NCBI RefSeq assembly: GCF_001269655.1
Contig: NZ_LHVE01000007.1
Span: 372,001 to 436,000, forward strand
DNA: 64,000 nt
Direction: 5' to 3'
Source of the DNA: Pseudomonas thivervalensis
GTDB taxonomy: Bacteria; Pseudomonadota; Gammaproteobacteria; Pseudomonadales; Pseudomonadaceae
Both the position numbers and the translations under genes were made by a program. Numbering within the stretch: position 1 is the first letter of the stretch; every line of letters starts with the position of its first letter. Shown here one piece after another: positions 1 through 7,864 of this stretch. Under the pieces are notes generated by a model. That model ran no database searches. It was not told the origin of the DNA and was given only the letters and a program-made list of their open reading frames with translations.

Positions 1-2740
1 TCACCAGTCCCAGTCCCGCCCCCTTGCGGGCCATCCGGCTGGAATTGTCGACCTGGGCAAAAGGCTCGAACAGGCGTTGCAGGTCTGCCGGGTCGATGCC
101 GATGCCGCTGTCGTTGACTTCCAGGTGCATTTGCAGCACGTCGTTCTGATCGGTCGGAGACAACTGCACCTTCACCACGACCTGGCCCTGCTCGGTAAAT
201 TTGAGGGCGTTGCTGATCAGGTTCGACAGCACCTGCTTGAATCGCAACGGGTCTATCAAGACGACAGGGCTGCCCTGGGTTATGTCGAATTGCAGCGACA
301 ATGCCAGGTTTTTCTGCCGGGCCACCCCCTCGAATACCCGTATGACCGATTGCAGCAGAGCCCTGAGATCGGCTCGTTCGGGGGCCAGGCTCAGATGGCC
401 GGATTCGATGCGGGCGATGTCGAGGATATCGCCGATCAGCTCGAGCATGCCGGACGCCGACTCGTAGGCGACTTCAATGGTCGAGCGATCCACGTGGCCC
501 TTGTCGGCGTGTTTCAGGGCCAGTTCAAGCATGCCGATCACAGCGTTCATGGGGGTGCGGATTTCATGGCTCATGGTGGCCAGGAACGTGCTCTTGGCGC
601 GGTTCGCGTCATCGGCCCGTTGCTTGGACGCGCGCAGTTCCTCGAACAGTTGGCGCCGCTCACTGATATCGATCCAGCCGCCAATGATGCCTTGCACTTC
701 GGCGGCGGAGTTTCGGTAGGGGAGGATCCAGTGATAGATCGTCAGTTTCCTGTCCCCGATGTGCAGGGGGCGATCCACGATCAGCGCGGTGCCTTCGGCC
801 ATGACGCGTTGGTAGTCCGCCTGGTACTCCTGCGCTTCGAATGCGTTGCTCATGGCGCCCGGCATCAAATCCTTGCCGATGACGTCTTCGCGTCTGGCGT
901 CGAACGCCTCCAGGTAGCTGTCATTGCAGCTTTGCAGGATGCCGTTGCGATCCCTTACATAAATGGGGTGCGGGGTGCCGTTGAGCAGCGAGTGCATGAA
1001 CTCGAGTTGATCATTGAGGGCCAGTTCGGCCCGTTGACGTTGCCTTATCTGGCGCTGCATGTAGGCGTTCCACGCCAGGGAAAGCAGCAGCAACAGGCCG
1101 ACGCCCGCGACGACCTTGAAGAACAGGCGGTTATAGGTGCGCCAGGTATGCTCCGAGGGCGAGACGTAACCGCGCCAGCGGTTGTTGATGACGCCCAGTT
1201 CGTCGGGGTCGATGCTGGTCAGGGCCTTGTCGAGGATACTGTTCAGTTCGGTGGCGTGCCTGGCCGTGGCCAGCGCGAACATGGCTTGTTGGGTACCCAC
1301 CGTGCTGCTGATTTGCAGCCTGTCCCGCCACGCATAAGAGGAGATGAAGTAGTTGGCCATCACTTGCGAGTTAACACTGCCGTCGACCTGGCCATGGGCG
1401 AGCATTTCCACGGCACGCAAGGGGCCGTCCGTTTCGATGATCTGGATGCTTGGGTACTGGCTGCGAAGCCATTCAATGACCGGATTGCCCTTGGCGATCG
1501 CCAGCCTGGCATGGCCGAACTGATCGAGTGTCGTGGGCGTGTCGGACTGCTTGCGCGTCAGCAGGACGAATGAACTGTCGACATAGGGACGACTGAATTT
1601 CAACTGCAGTTGGCGTTCATTGCTGGGCAAAAGTGCGGCAATCACGTCGGCTTGATCGTTCAGCACCGCGGCAATCATCTCGCTGTCGTTCTGACGGCGC
1701 TGGACCTCCAGGCGCAGGCCGGTTCGCAGCCGGATCAGCTCCAGCAGGTCGGCGCTGATGCCGCGAAGATCGCCGTCCGCATCAAAGAAGGTGAAGGGCG
1801 CGGAGGTTTCGTTGACCACCACCCGAACCACCGGGTGCCGGGCCAGCCAGCGTTGCTCGCGGTCGGTCAGTTGTACCCGATGGTCTGTGAGGTACAGGTC
1901 GCTGCCGGCACTCCAGCGCTTGGAGATGGCCGCCTGTTCGGCAATGGGAACCTGGTTCAGCGTAGCGTTGATGACTTCGAGCAAGCGGGTGTCGCTACGT
2001 CGTACGGCGAAACCGAAGCCGTAGGATTCATGTCTGCCGAAGCTGGCCATGCGGATATTGCTCAAGTAACCCTTGTTGATCATGTAGTGAGTGGAAAGGG
2101 TATCGCCGAGAAACACATCGGCCTGGCCAAAGGCGACGGCATTGATAGCGTTCTGGTAGGACGGATAGGTGGTGATGAGCGCCTTGGGGTAGAGCTTTTC
2201 AATTTCCCGCAGCGGCAGGTAGTGATAGACCATGCTCAGTCGCAACCCCTGGAGATCGTCAGTCAGGGATTGGCTTTCATGGGTTCGGGTGACGAGAACG
2301 GGCTGGTCCACGGCGTATGGCGTCGACAGCGCGATATCGGGATGGCGGGCCTCGAAACCGTTGGCCGTGCCGAGCATATCGATTTGCCCCTCCTTGAGTG
2401 CCGCCAAGGCCGCCTCGCGGGAGCCGAAGCGCAGGACTTTCATGGGCAGGCCGGTGACCTTGGCGATAATGCCGGCATAGTCGGCGGTCAGGCCTTCGTA
2501 GTCGTGCCCGCTGGCGGAAAGATCGAAGGGCGGGTAATCCGGTGCGGAAGTTCCCAGGACCAGTTCATGCCGGTTTCTTAGCCAGGCGCGGTGAATGTCA
2601 TCCAGCCGGATCTCGGCATGAGCCGTAGCGGAACGGCCCAGCAGCGTGTACTGCACGGGCGCATCCGGTGTCGCCGCGAGCACTCCTGTATAGAGTGCTG
2701 CGCTGATCAACAGGAAATATTCCGTTATGCGTCTGAGCAT
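1..2740 (-). CDS. Hybrid sensor histidine kinase with two periplasmic solute-binding domains (partial)
   Basis: BvgS/EvgS/RocS1-type membrane kinase; its 3' end lies outside the window. About 913 residues are visible. A signal peptide or N-terminal membrane segment is followed by two SBP_bac_3-like domains (about residues 55-280 and 300-515), a membrane helix near 535-560, a PAS domain (about 575-700), then the HisKA H-box MSHEIRTP with the phospho-acceptor His near residue 725. The HATPase N-box (NLISNALKF) follows and the G-box is just reached at the edge. Receiver and Hpt domains would be expected beyond the window. The ATG at 2740 starts 8 bases after the stop of the response regulator, so the two are probably co-transcribed. 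Ligand unknown; family members sense small molecules or redox/pH signals through the periplasmic modules. Confidence 0.88.
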   Translation of the reverse strand, partial: MLRRITEYFLLISAALYTGVLAATPDAPVQYTLLGRSATAHAEIRLDDIHRAWLRNRHELVLGTSAPDYPPFDLSASGHDYEGLTADYAGIIAKVTGLPMKVLRFGSREAALAALKEGQIDMLGTANGFEARHPDIALSTPYAVDQPVLVTRTHESQSLTDDLQGLRLSMVYHYLPLREIEKLYPKALITTYPSYQNAINAVAFGQADVFLGDTLSTHYMINKGYLSNIRMASFGRHESYGFGFAVRRSDTRLLEVINATLNQVPIAEQAAISKRWSAGSDLYLTDHRVQLTDREQRWLARHPVVRVVVNETSAPFTFFDADGDLRGISADLLELIRLRTGLRLEVQRRQNDSEMIAAVLNDQADVIAALLPSNERQLQLKFSRPYVDSSFVLLTRKQSDTPTTLDQFGHARLAIAKGNPVIEWLRSQYPSIQIIETDGPLRAVEMLAHGQVDGSVNSQVMANYFISSYAWRDRLQISSTVGTQQAMFALATARHATELNSILDKALTSIDPDELGVINNRWRGYVSPSEHTWRTYNRLFFKVVAGVGLLLLLSLAWNAYMQRQIRQRQRAELALNDQLEFMHSLLNGTPHPIYVRDRNGILQSCNDSYLEAFDARREDVIGKDLMPGAMSNAFEAQEYQADYQRVMAEGTALIVDRPLHIGDRKLTIYHWILPYRNSAAEVQGIIGGWIDISERRQLFEELRASKQRADDANRAKSTFLATMSHEIRTPMNAVIGMLELALKHADKGHVDRSTIEVAYESASGMLELIGDILDIARIESGHLSLAPERADLRALLQSVIRVFEGVARQKNLALSLQFDITQGSPVVLIDPLRFKQVLSNLISNALKFTEQGQVVVKVQLSPTDQNDVLQMHLEVNDSGIGIDPADLQRLFEPFAQVDNSSRMARKGAGLGLV

Positions 2741-2748
2741 CCTGTTTC

Positions 2749-3375
2749 TCACACCAGCGCGTTGCGCTTCGCCATTTCAATCAGCTCGACCAGGGACTTG
2801 ACCTTGAGTTTTTGCATCAGCCGCTTTTTATAAGTGCTGACAGTTTTATTGCTGAGAAACATTCCCTTGGCTATTTCCTTGTTGGTACGACCCTGGGCAA
2901 AAAGTTGCAGTACCATCAACTCTCGGTCATTGACGCTTTTGAAAAGGTCCAGCTCTATACTGCGTGGGTCATCCGGGCGTATCGGGTTCAGCGCCTGGCT
3001 GGGGAAGTAGTTATAGCCGGACAACACCGCTTTGATCGCGCTGACAAGTTCGCTGAGGTCTTCCTGTTTACAGACGTAACCCGAGGCACCGGATTGCATG
3101 CATCGGATACCGAAGAGCGTCGGTGATTGCGCCGTGAGCACCAGCGTCTTGAGCGGAGTGGTCATGGCGTTGAAGCGCGAAAGAATTTCCAGTCCGTCAA
3201 GCTTGGGGATGCTGATGTCCAGGATAACCAGGTCTGGCATGCATTCGCGTACCATTTGCATCGCATCGACGCCGTTGTCAGTTTCTCCTACGACCTTATA
3301 ACCCTCATGTTCCAGGAGCATGCGAACGGCAAGGCGGATGACCGGATGATCGTCGACAATGAAAACGGAGTTCAT
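2749..3375 (-). CDS. LuxR/NarL-family response regulator (BvgA/EvgA/RocA type)
   Basis: 208-residue DNA-binding response regulator, partner of the hybrid kinase encoded directly downstream. The receiver domain occupies about residues 1-120, with acidic residues D8/D9, phospho-acceptor D53 in the VILDIS strand and K103 in the YVCKQ segment. A LuxR-type helix-turn-helix follows (about 145-205; motif NKEIAKGMFLSNKTVSTYKKRL). The ATG at 3375 is the first start and gives the normal family length. The gene is less GC-rich than its neighbours and follows an AT-rich leader. Arrangement and domains match RocA1 or EvgA, but I cannot say which target genes it controls. Confidence 0.9.
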   Translation of the reverse strand: MNSVFIVDDHPVIRLAVRMLLEHEGYKVVGETDNGVDAMQMVRECMPDLVILDISIPKLDGLEILSRFNAMTTPLKTLVLTAQSPTLFGIRCMQSGASGYVCKQEDLSELVSAIKAVLSGYNYFPSQALNPIRPDDPRSIELDLFKSVNDRELMVLQLFAQGRTNKEIAKGMFLSNKTVSTYKKRLMQKLKVKSLVELIEMAKRNALV

Positions 3376-3746
3376 GAATAATTACCCTGCGAACTTGAAT
3401 AAAGCGCGCACCTTAGCCCACTTACAGGCCAGGCCGTACGAAGAGACGGGTATGCAACTTCAATTTCAGAAGTTTCCTACAAAAAAAGAGGCAAGATATT
3501 ACGATGTAATCGGTTTTTTAGTAGGTGGACGACAATAAAGAGAGGGACGTGTTGGCAGTGTGTGAAGGGATATTTCTTTGGCTGTGTTGTTTGTGCAAAC
3601 AAAGGAAGCGTTTTAATCGAGGTTTGCGTAAGTCATACATCTATTTATCTGTTTCAACTCCTGGGGGGCAGCGCTAAAAATTCCATATGCACCGCCCCCC
3701 CTGTGGGTTTTGTGCCAGATGCAGCACACCGTCGACCCCACGCCTA
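3376..3746. other. Intergenic region, 371 bp, AT-rich
   Basis: This lies between the 3' end of the dNTPase gene and the start of the response regulator gene, so it must hold the regulator's promoter. No convincing coding sequence is seen: a 63-codon frame at 3562-3753 lacks any family resemblance and runs into the dNTPase gene. The part from about 3470 to 3640 is clearly AT-rich and contains a nested palindrome, listed separately. Confidence 0.6.
3476..3525. promoter_or_regulatory. Nested inverted repeats upstream of the response regulator
   Basis: Outer arms: CCTACAAAAAAA at 3476-3487 and TTTTTTAGTAGG at 3514-3525, complementary at 11 of 12 positions. Inside them sits a perfect 5-bp inverted repeat, ATTAC-GAT-GTAAT, at 3498-3510. 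The element lies 100-150 bp upstream of the start codon at 3375. A protein-binding site for the regulator itself is a plausible reading; a transcript hairpin is another. Function is inferred only from symmetry and position. Confidence 0.4.
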
Positions 3747-5075
3747 TTATTGACGCGTGCGGCCGGTCATCTCCTGGGCCATTTCGCTGGCGTAGCTGTC
3801 AGTCATGCCGGCGATGAAATCGATCATGCGCAGGAACGCGCCATGCAACGGGCCGTTAGGGTCAGGCGCATTGTTCCCCAGCAGGTCGAGGATGCGCCGA
3901 TTCTTGAACGAAGGCGTGCGGCCGCCGTGCTGTTCGAGGGCGGCGCCGCAAAAGCCGTTGAGCAGGATTTCCAGCGTGGTGTAGGCGCCGATTTCATGCA
4001 GGGTCTTGCGCTTGTCCTGGAAAATTTTCCGGCGCGCCATGTCCTTGGCATTCAACACGCAGCGTTTTGCCGGGCCATGCATATGTTCCACCAGGTCCCC
4101 GGGCAGCGTGCCGGCAAGCAATGCTTCCTGCTGCTCGACAAATGCCCGGGCGGCGGCGTTGGTCAGGTGTTCGATGGCCTTGCCCCGCAGGATCGCCAGT
4201 TTGCGCCGCCGCGAATCCAGCGGCCCAAGCTGCCGGTAAGTGTCTGGAAGATCGTCGCCCACCAGGTCCAGGAGCAGTGATTCCACTTGGGGATATTCCA
4301 GGAGATCCATCTCCACGCCGTCTTCCAGGTCGATCAATGCGTAGCAGATATCATCGGCGGCCTCCATCAGGTACACCAGTGGATGCCGTGCCCAGCGTTG
4401 ATCCTCGATCTGCGGCAGACCCAGTTTGTGGGCGATCTGCTCCAGCAGCGGCAGTTCGCTCTGGTAGCAGCCGAACTTGTGCTTCTTGTAGCCCAGCGAA
4501 TCGGCGTGGCGGGCGGTCCAGGGGTATTTCAGGTAAGTGCCGAGGGTGGCATAGGTGAGCCGGGTTCCGCCGTCGAATTGATGGTATTCAAGCTGGGTGA
4601 GAACGCGGAAGCCTTGAGCGTTGCCTTCGAAGTTGAGGAAGTCGTTGCGTTCGGCTTCGCTCATGGCATCAAGCCAACCACGCCCGGCGGCCTGCTGGAA
4701 CCAATATCGAATGGCGTCCTCGCCGGAATGACCGAACGGCGGGTTGCCGATGTCGTGGGCCAGACAGGCCGATTGCACCACCATGCCCAGGTCGCTTGGC
4801 TCGCACCAGTCAGGCAGGGCATTGCGAATGGTTTCTCCCACGCGCATGCCCAGGGATCGCCCGACGCAGCTGACTTCCAGCGAATGGGTCAGGCGCGTAT
4901 GGATGTGGTCGTTGCTGGACACCGGATGCACTTGCGTCTTGCGTCCGAGGCGGCGGAAGGCGCCGGAAAAGATGATGCGGTCGTGATCCTTGTGGAAGGG
5001 ACTCCGGCCCAGCTCTTGCGGGCTGTGCAGCGGTTTTCCGAGACGTTCGCGAGTCAGCAGGGTTTGCCAATCCAA
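3747..5075 (-). CDS. dgt: Deoxyguanosinetriphosphate triphosphohydrolase-like protein
   Basis: Cytoplasmic HD-domain dNTP triphosphohydrolase, predicted to cleave dNTPs to deoxynucleoside plus triphosphate and so trim dNTP pools. The HD-family metal ligands are visible: H64 in [10 protein letters not shown], and H107-D108 in [17 protein letters not shown]. The open frame extends to 5138, but the family begins at [19 protein letters not shown] therefore chose the TTG at 5075, which has GGAG upstream and gives 442 residues, the usual length of the Pseudomonas dgtP-like type 2 subfamily. The open ATG at 5138 is the alternative. A REP pair lies upstream. Confidence 0.88.
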   Translation of the reverse strand: MDWQTLLTRERLGKPLHSPQELGRSPFHKDHDRIIFSGAFRRLGRKTQVHPVSSNDHIHTRLTHSLEVSCVGRSLGMRVGETIRNALPDWCEPSDLGMVVQSACLAHDIGNPPFGHSGEDAIRYWFQQAAGRGWLDAMSEAERNDFLNFEGNAQGFRVLTQLEYHQFDGGTRLTYATLGTYLKYPWTARHADSLGYKKHKFGCYQSELPLLEQIAHKLGLPQIEDQRWARHPLVYLMEAADDICYALIDLEDGVEMDLLEYPQVESLLLDLVGDDLPDTYRQLGPLDSRRRKLAILRGKAIEHLTNAAARAFVEQQEALLAGTLPGDLVEHMHGPAKRCVLNAKDMARRKIFQDKRKTLHEIGAYTTLEILLNGFCGAALEQHGGRTPSFKNRRILDLLGNNAPDPNGPLHGAFLRMIDFIAGMTDSYASEMAQEMTGRTRQ

Positions 5076-5170
5076 GGCCGGTTGCTCCGTTCGATGAGGT
5101 CGTTGCCCTAGCTTCCCGGTTCGTGGGGCGGCCTGCAAGGCCTATAGACCTGTGCAGACCGATACATATC

Positions 5171-5265
5171 CCTGTGGCGAGGGAGCTTGCTCCCGCTGGA
5201 CTGCGAAGCAGGCCTATTTTTGTGATTGCTTCGCACTCAAGCGGGAGCAAGCTCCCTCGCCACGG
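5171..5265. repeat. REP pair (GTGGCGAGGGAGC type)
   Basis: Two inverted copies of the hairpin unit GTGGCGAGGGAGCTTGCTCC face each other across a short spacer between the dNTPase start and the 3' end of the yqjK-like gene. Same family at 21173, 27218 and 46911. Each unit carries the palindromic core GGGAGCTTGCTCCC. Confidence 0.9.
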
Positions 5266-5276
5266 TGTGCAGGTCT

Positions 5277-5612
5277 TCAGGGTTTGCGCAGGGTCTTGGC
5301 CAGTTTGATCAACGGCAGCAACGTCGTTGCCAGGCGGATCAAGCCTGTTACGCCACCGCCGCCACCACGGCGGGTCCGTTTGCCGGTGAGGAAGCCAAGC
5401 AGGGACACCGCCGCCACGCCCCACAGTGGCGCATGCTTGATGCCGAAACCTTCGTGCCAGCTTTGCGTCAAGCCGCGCACCCGATGCAAGGGTTGCAGCA
5501 ACTGGCGCGTCTCCTGGCGGATTTCCTGGCGATGCATTTCCATGCGCAGGCGCACCAGTGCCTTGCGCATTTCCTGTCGTGTCCGGGCTTGAGGGATATC
5601 AGGCAGGCTCAT
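5277..5612 (-). CDS. YqjK-like protein
   Basis: 111-residue basic protein, last gene of a three-gene operon resembling E. coli yqjD-yqjE-yqjK. The N-terminal half is a charged helix rich in Arg, Gln and Met (about residues 8-50). It is followed by a short hydrophobic stretch (about 64-75), a glycine run (GGGGG), and a second hydrophobic segment near the C-terminus. The ATG at 5612 overlaps the stop of the preceding gene by 4 bases (ATGA), implying translational coupling. Role unknown; relatives are membrane-associated stationary-phase proteins. Confidence 0.7.
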   Translation of the reverse strand: MSLPDIPQARTRQEMRKALVRLRMEMHRQEIRQETRQLLQPLHRVRGLTQSWHEGFGIKHAPLWGVAAVSLLGFLTGKRTRRGGGGGVTGLIRLATTLLPLIKLAKTLRKP

Positions 5613-5998
5613 GGCAGCAGGCGCTCCCGGTCATTGGCCAGTTCTTCGAGAGTGGCGTTGAAAGGGGAGGACTCGTCGTAGATCGCTGCCTTGAGCCGCA
5701 AGCCGCAGAACAGGGCTGCCAACAGGTAAAACAGGCACAGGCCGATAATGCCCGACAGACGATAGGTGTCCCATACCAGGATCAGCACCAGCGCCGAAAG
5801 TCCGACCAACAGCAGCAAGCCGAACACCAACGCTAGGCCGGCAAACAGCAGGAGGCTGACGGTGCGTGCCTTCTGTTCCTGCAACTCCATGCCGAACAAT
5901 TCGACGTGGCTGTGCAGCAAGCCAAGAAACGCCGCGCCCAGGCGGCGCGCGGTAGGTTGTGTGCCCGATTCGGGCGAGCCGGATTCGTCTATACCCAT
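5609..5998 (-). CDS. Phage-holin-family membrane protein (YqjE-like)
   Basis: 129-residue inner-membrane protein of the YqjE/putative holin-like family. An N-terminal polar region leads into an amphipathic helix (LLHSHVELFGMELQEQK), then two strong membrane segments (about residues 48-75 and 80-105, LLLFAGLALVFGLLLLVG and the following LVLILVW region). The start was set at the ATG at 5998 (MGIDESGS), which begins 2 bases after the stop of the DUF883 gene; the longer frame to 6067 runs into that gene. It is translationally coupled to the downstream yqjK-like gene. Despite the family name there is no lysis context. Confidence 0.8.
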   Translation of the reverse strand: MGIDESGSPESGTQPTARRLGAAFLGLLHSHVELFGMELQEQKARTVSLLLFAGLALVFGLLLLVGLSALVLILVWDTYRLSGIIGLCLFYLLAALFCGLRLKAAIYDESSPFNATLEELANDRERLLP

Positions 5999-6000
5999 GA

Positions 6001-6315
6001 TCAGCGCCGTGTCGCCAGCAGACCGATCAGGAAGCCAACGCCAGCGGCAATGCCCACGGATTGCCAAGGGTTGGCCTGTACGTATTCCTCCGTGGCGGCT
6101 ACTGCGGCCTGGCCGCGTTCGCGCATGGAGTCTTCGGTCAGCTTGAGCGTTTCGCGGGCGCGCAGCAGGGTTTCATGGATCTGGCTGCGCAGTACATCAG
6201 CTTGATCGCCTGCCAGCGTCGCGGTGTGATCGAGCAACCGCTCCGTGTCGCTGACCAGCGTCTGGAAATCTTCCATCAGGATTTCTTGAGCAGTCTTTGC
6301 CTGGGTTCTGGCCAT
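6001..6315 (-). CDS. DUF883 (ElaB/YqjD) family protein
   Basis: 104-residue inner-membrane-anchored protein. A long charged helix (about residues 10-75, with repeated Asp, Glu, Thr and Arg) precedes a short hydrophobic C-terminal segment (VGIAAGVGFLIGLLA) and a terminal RR, the classic ElaB/YqjD layout. E. coli members are stationary-phase proteins reported to bind ribosomes at the membrane. First gene of a tight operon with the YqjE- and YqjK-like genes. The ATG at 6315 is the only sensible start. Confidence 0.85.
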   Translation of the reverse strand: MARTQAKTAQEILMEDFQTLVSDTERLLDHTATLAGDQADVLRSQIHETLLRARETLKLTEDSMRERGQAAVAATEEYVQANPWQSVGIAAGVGFLIGLLATRR

Positions 6316-6655
6316 CGGTGAATCTCCGTAGGTGACGTCTGAAAGGTTCGAGTATGAGCCTTGCCGGAAGGTTCAGTGCAAGTGACTGGTACAACTTTTG
6401 CTCAGGCTTCTGCCATGTACTGGTGCGTCAGCCTGCGCCAGTGCGCTGAAGCTGGGCGCAAGCCCGCAAAACCTTGATCCAAATAATCAAAAACCGCAAA
6501 GCATCTCGAAGCGGGACTTCGTTTTGCCTGTTCTGGCGCACCAAAGCGGTTCATTGGCCATTGATCGGCAAATGGATCGTTTCAATTTGGTGCGTTCGCA
6601 GAGGCAGGCGAACCGGTTTGGTGCTTTTTTCAACTTTTTCGGGTCTGCCAACACC
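6316..6655. other. Intergenic region upstream of the ammonium transporter
   Basis: About 340 bp between divergent genes. It contains a 6-bp-stem hairpin (GTTCGC, 8-base loop, GCGAAC; 6594-6613) followed by a T run at 6625-6630. It also has a GG-N10-GC pair spaced like a sigma-54 -24/-12 element (6556-6569) and three TGGTGC half-sites (from about 6421, 6588 and 6619) that recall NtrC boxes. An in-frame extension of the transporter into this region lacks family resemblance and was left out. Confidence 0.35.
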
Positions 6656-7864
6656 ATGGAAAATATGCAAAGTGCCGTGGACAGTCTGGTCCACAGCTCC
6701 AACACGCTGTTCATCCTGCTCGGCGCAGTCATGGTCCTGGCCATGCATGCCGGCTTTGCGTTCCTTGAAGTGGGGACGGTCCGGCAAAAGAACCAGGTCA
6801 ATGCGCTGTCGAAAATCCTCAGCGATTTCGCGGTCTCGACCTTGGCTTATTTCTTTGTAGGCTATTGGATTTCCTACGGCGTGACCTTCCTGCAACCGGC
6901 CGCGGTGCTCAGCACCGATCATGGCTACAGCCTGGTGAAGTTCTTCTTCCTGTTGACCTTTGCCGCTGCGATCCCGGCGATCATTTCCGGCGGTATTGCC
7001 GAACGTGCGCGGTTCGCCCCGCAGTTGTGCGCCACGGTGCTGATCGTGGCGTTTGTCTATCCGTTCTTCGAAGGCTTGGTCTGGAACGGCAATTTCGGCC
7101 TGCAGGCCTGGCTGCAAGCCCGGTTCGGCGCCAGTTTCCATGATTTCGCCGGTTCCGTGGTGGTGCATGCCATGGGCGGCTGGCTGGCACTCGCCGCCGT
7201 GCTCTTGCTCGGCCCGCGTAATGGCCGCTACCGGGACGGTCGCCTGGTGGCGTTCGCGCCTTCGAGCATTCCATTCCTGGCTTTGGGCTCGTGGATCCTG
7301 ATTGTCGGCTGGTTCGGTTTCAACGTGATGAGTGCCCAGACCTTGCCTGGGGTGAGTGGGCTGGTGGCGGTCAATTCGTTGATGGCCATGGTGGGCGGTA
7401 CCGTGGCGGCATTGATTGTCGGGCGCAATGACCCAGGTTTCCTGCACAACGGCCCGCTGGCTGGGCTGGTGGCGGTCTGTGCCGGTTCTGACCTGATGCA
7501 CCCGGTCGGTGCGTTGGCCACCGGAGCCATTGCCGGAGCCTTGTTTGTCTGGTGTTTCATGGCGGCCCAGGGCAAATGGAAAATCGACGATGTGCTCGGC
7601 GTCTGGCCACTGCATGGGCTGTGCGGGGTCTGGGGCGGTATTGCCTGTGGCATCTTTGGCCAGAGTGCCCTGGGTGGCCTGGGTGGGGTCAGCCTGGTCA
7701 GCCAGTTGATCGGCACGGCGCTGGGCGTTGTCGTTGCCTTGGCCGGCGGCTTCGCGGTCTATGGCGCTATCAAGATCGTGCTGGGGCTGCGCCTGACCCA
7801 GGAAGAAGAGTATTACGGCGCCGACCTGTCGATTCACAAGATCGGCGCGGTCAGCCAGGACTAA
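6656..7864 (+). CDS. Ammonium transporter (Amt family)
   Basis: 402-residue inner-membrane channel of the Amt/Mep/Rh family, predicted to move ammonium/ammonia into the cell. About 11 hydrophobic segments are visible. The twin-histidine pore residues sit in HAMGGW (about residue 168) and HGLCGVWG (about 318), and the ISGGIAERARF segment matches the conserved gate region. The ATG at 6656 (MENMQSAVDSL) was chosen because upstream codons are not conserved-looking. Unlike the usual glnK-amtB pair there is no PII gene beside it. It converges with the antiporter gene and their stop codons overlap by 4 bases. It belongs to the shorter Amt type without an obvious cleavable signal peptide. Confidence 0.9.
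   Translation: MENMQSAVDSLVHSSNTLFILLGAVMVLAMHAGFAFLEVGTVRQKNQVNALSKILSDFAVSTLAYFFVGYWISYGVTFLQPAAVLSTDHGYSLVKFFFLLTFAAAIPAIISGGIAERARFAPQLCATVLIVAFVYPFFEGLVWNGNFGLQAWLQARFGASFHDFAGSVVVHAMGGWLALAAVLLLGPRNGRYRDGRLVAFAPSSIPFLALGSWILIVGWFGFNVMSAQTLPGVSGLVAVNSLMAMVGGTVAALIVGRNDPGFLHNGPLAGLVAVCAGSDLMHPVGALATGAIAGALFVWCFMAAQGKWKIDDVLGVWPLHGLCGVWGGIACGIFGQSALGGLGGVSLVSQLIGTALGVVVALAGGFAVYGAIKIVLGLRLTQEEEYYGADLSIHKIGAVSQD

Noticed and set aside
77..2581. Two long + strand frames over the hybrid kinase
   Set aside because: The minus strand carries the signal peptide, both binding domains, PAS and H-box of a sensor kinase; these frames read it backwards.
3562..3753. 63-codon frame upstream of dgt
   Set aside because: No family resemblance; ends inside the convergent gene and lies in an AT-rich regulatory region.
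5609..5998. Phage holin as a sign of prophage remnant
   Set aside because: The gene is the YqjE-like member of a normal yqjDEK operon; family name only.
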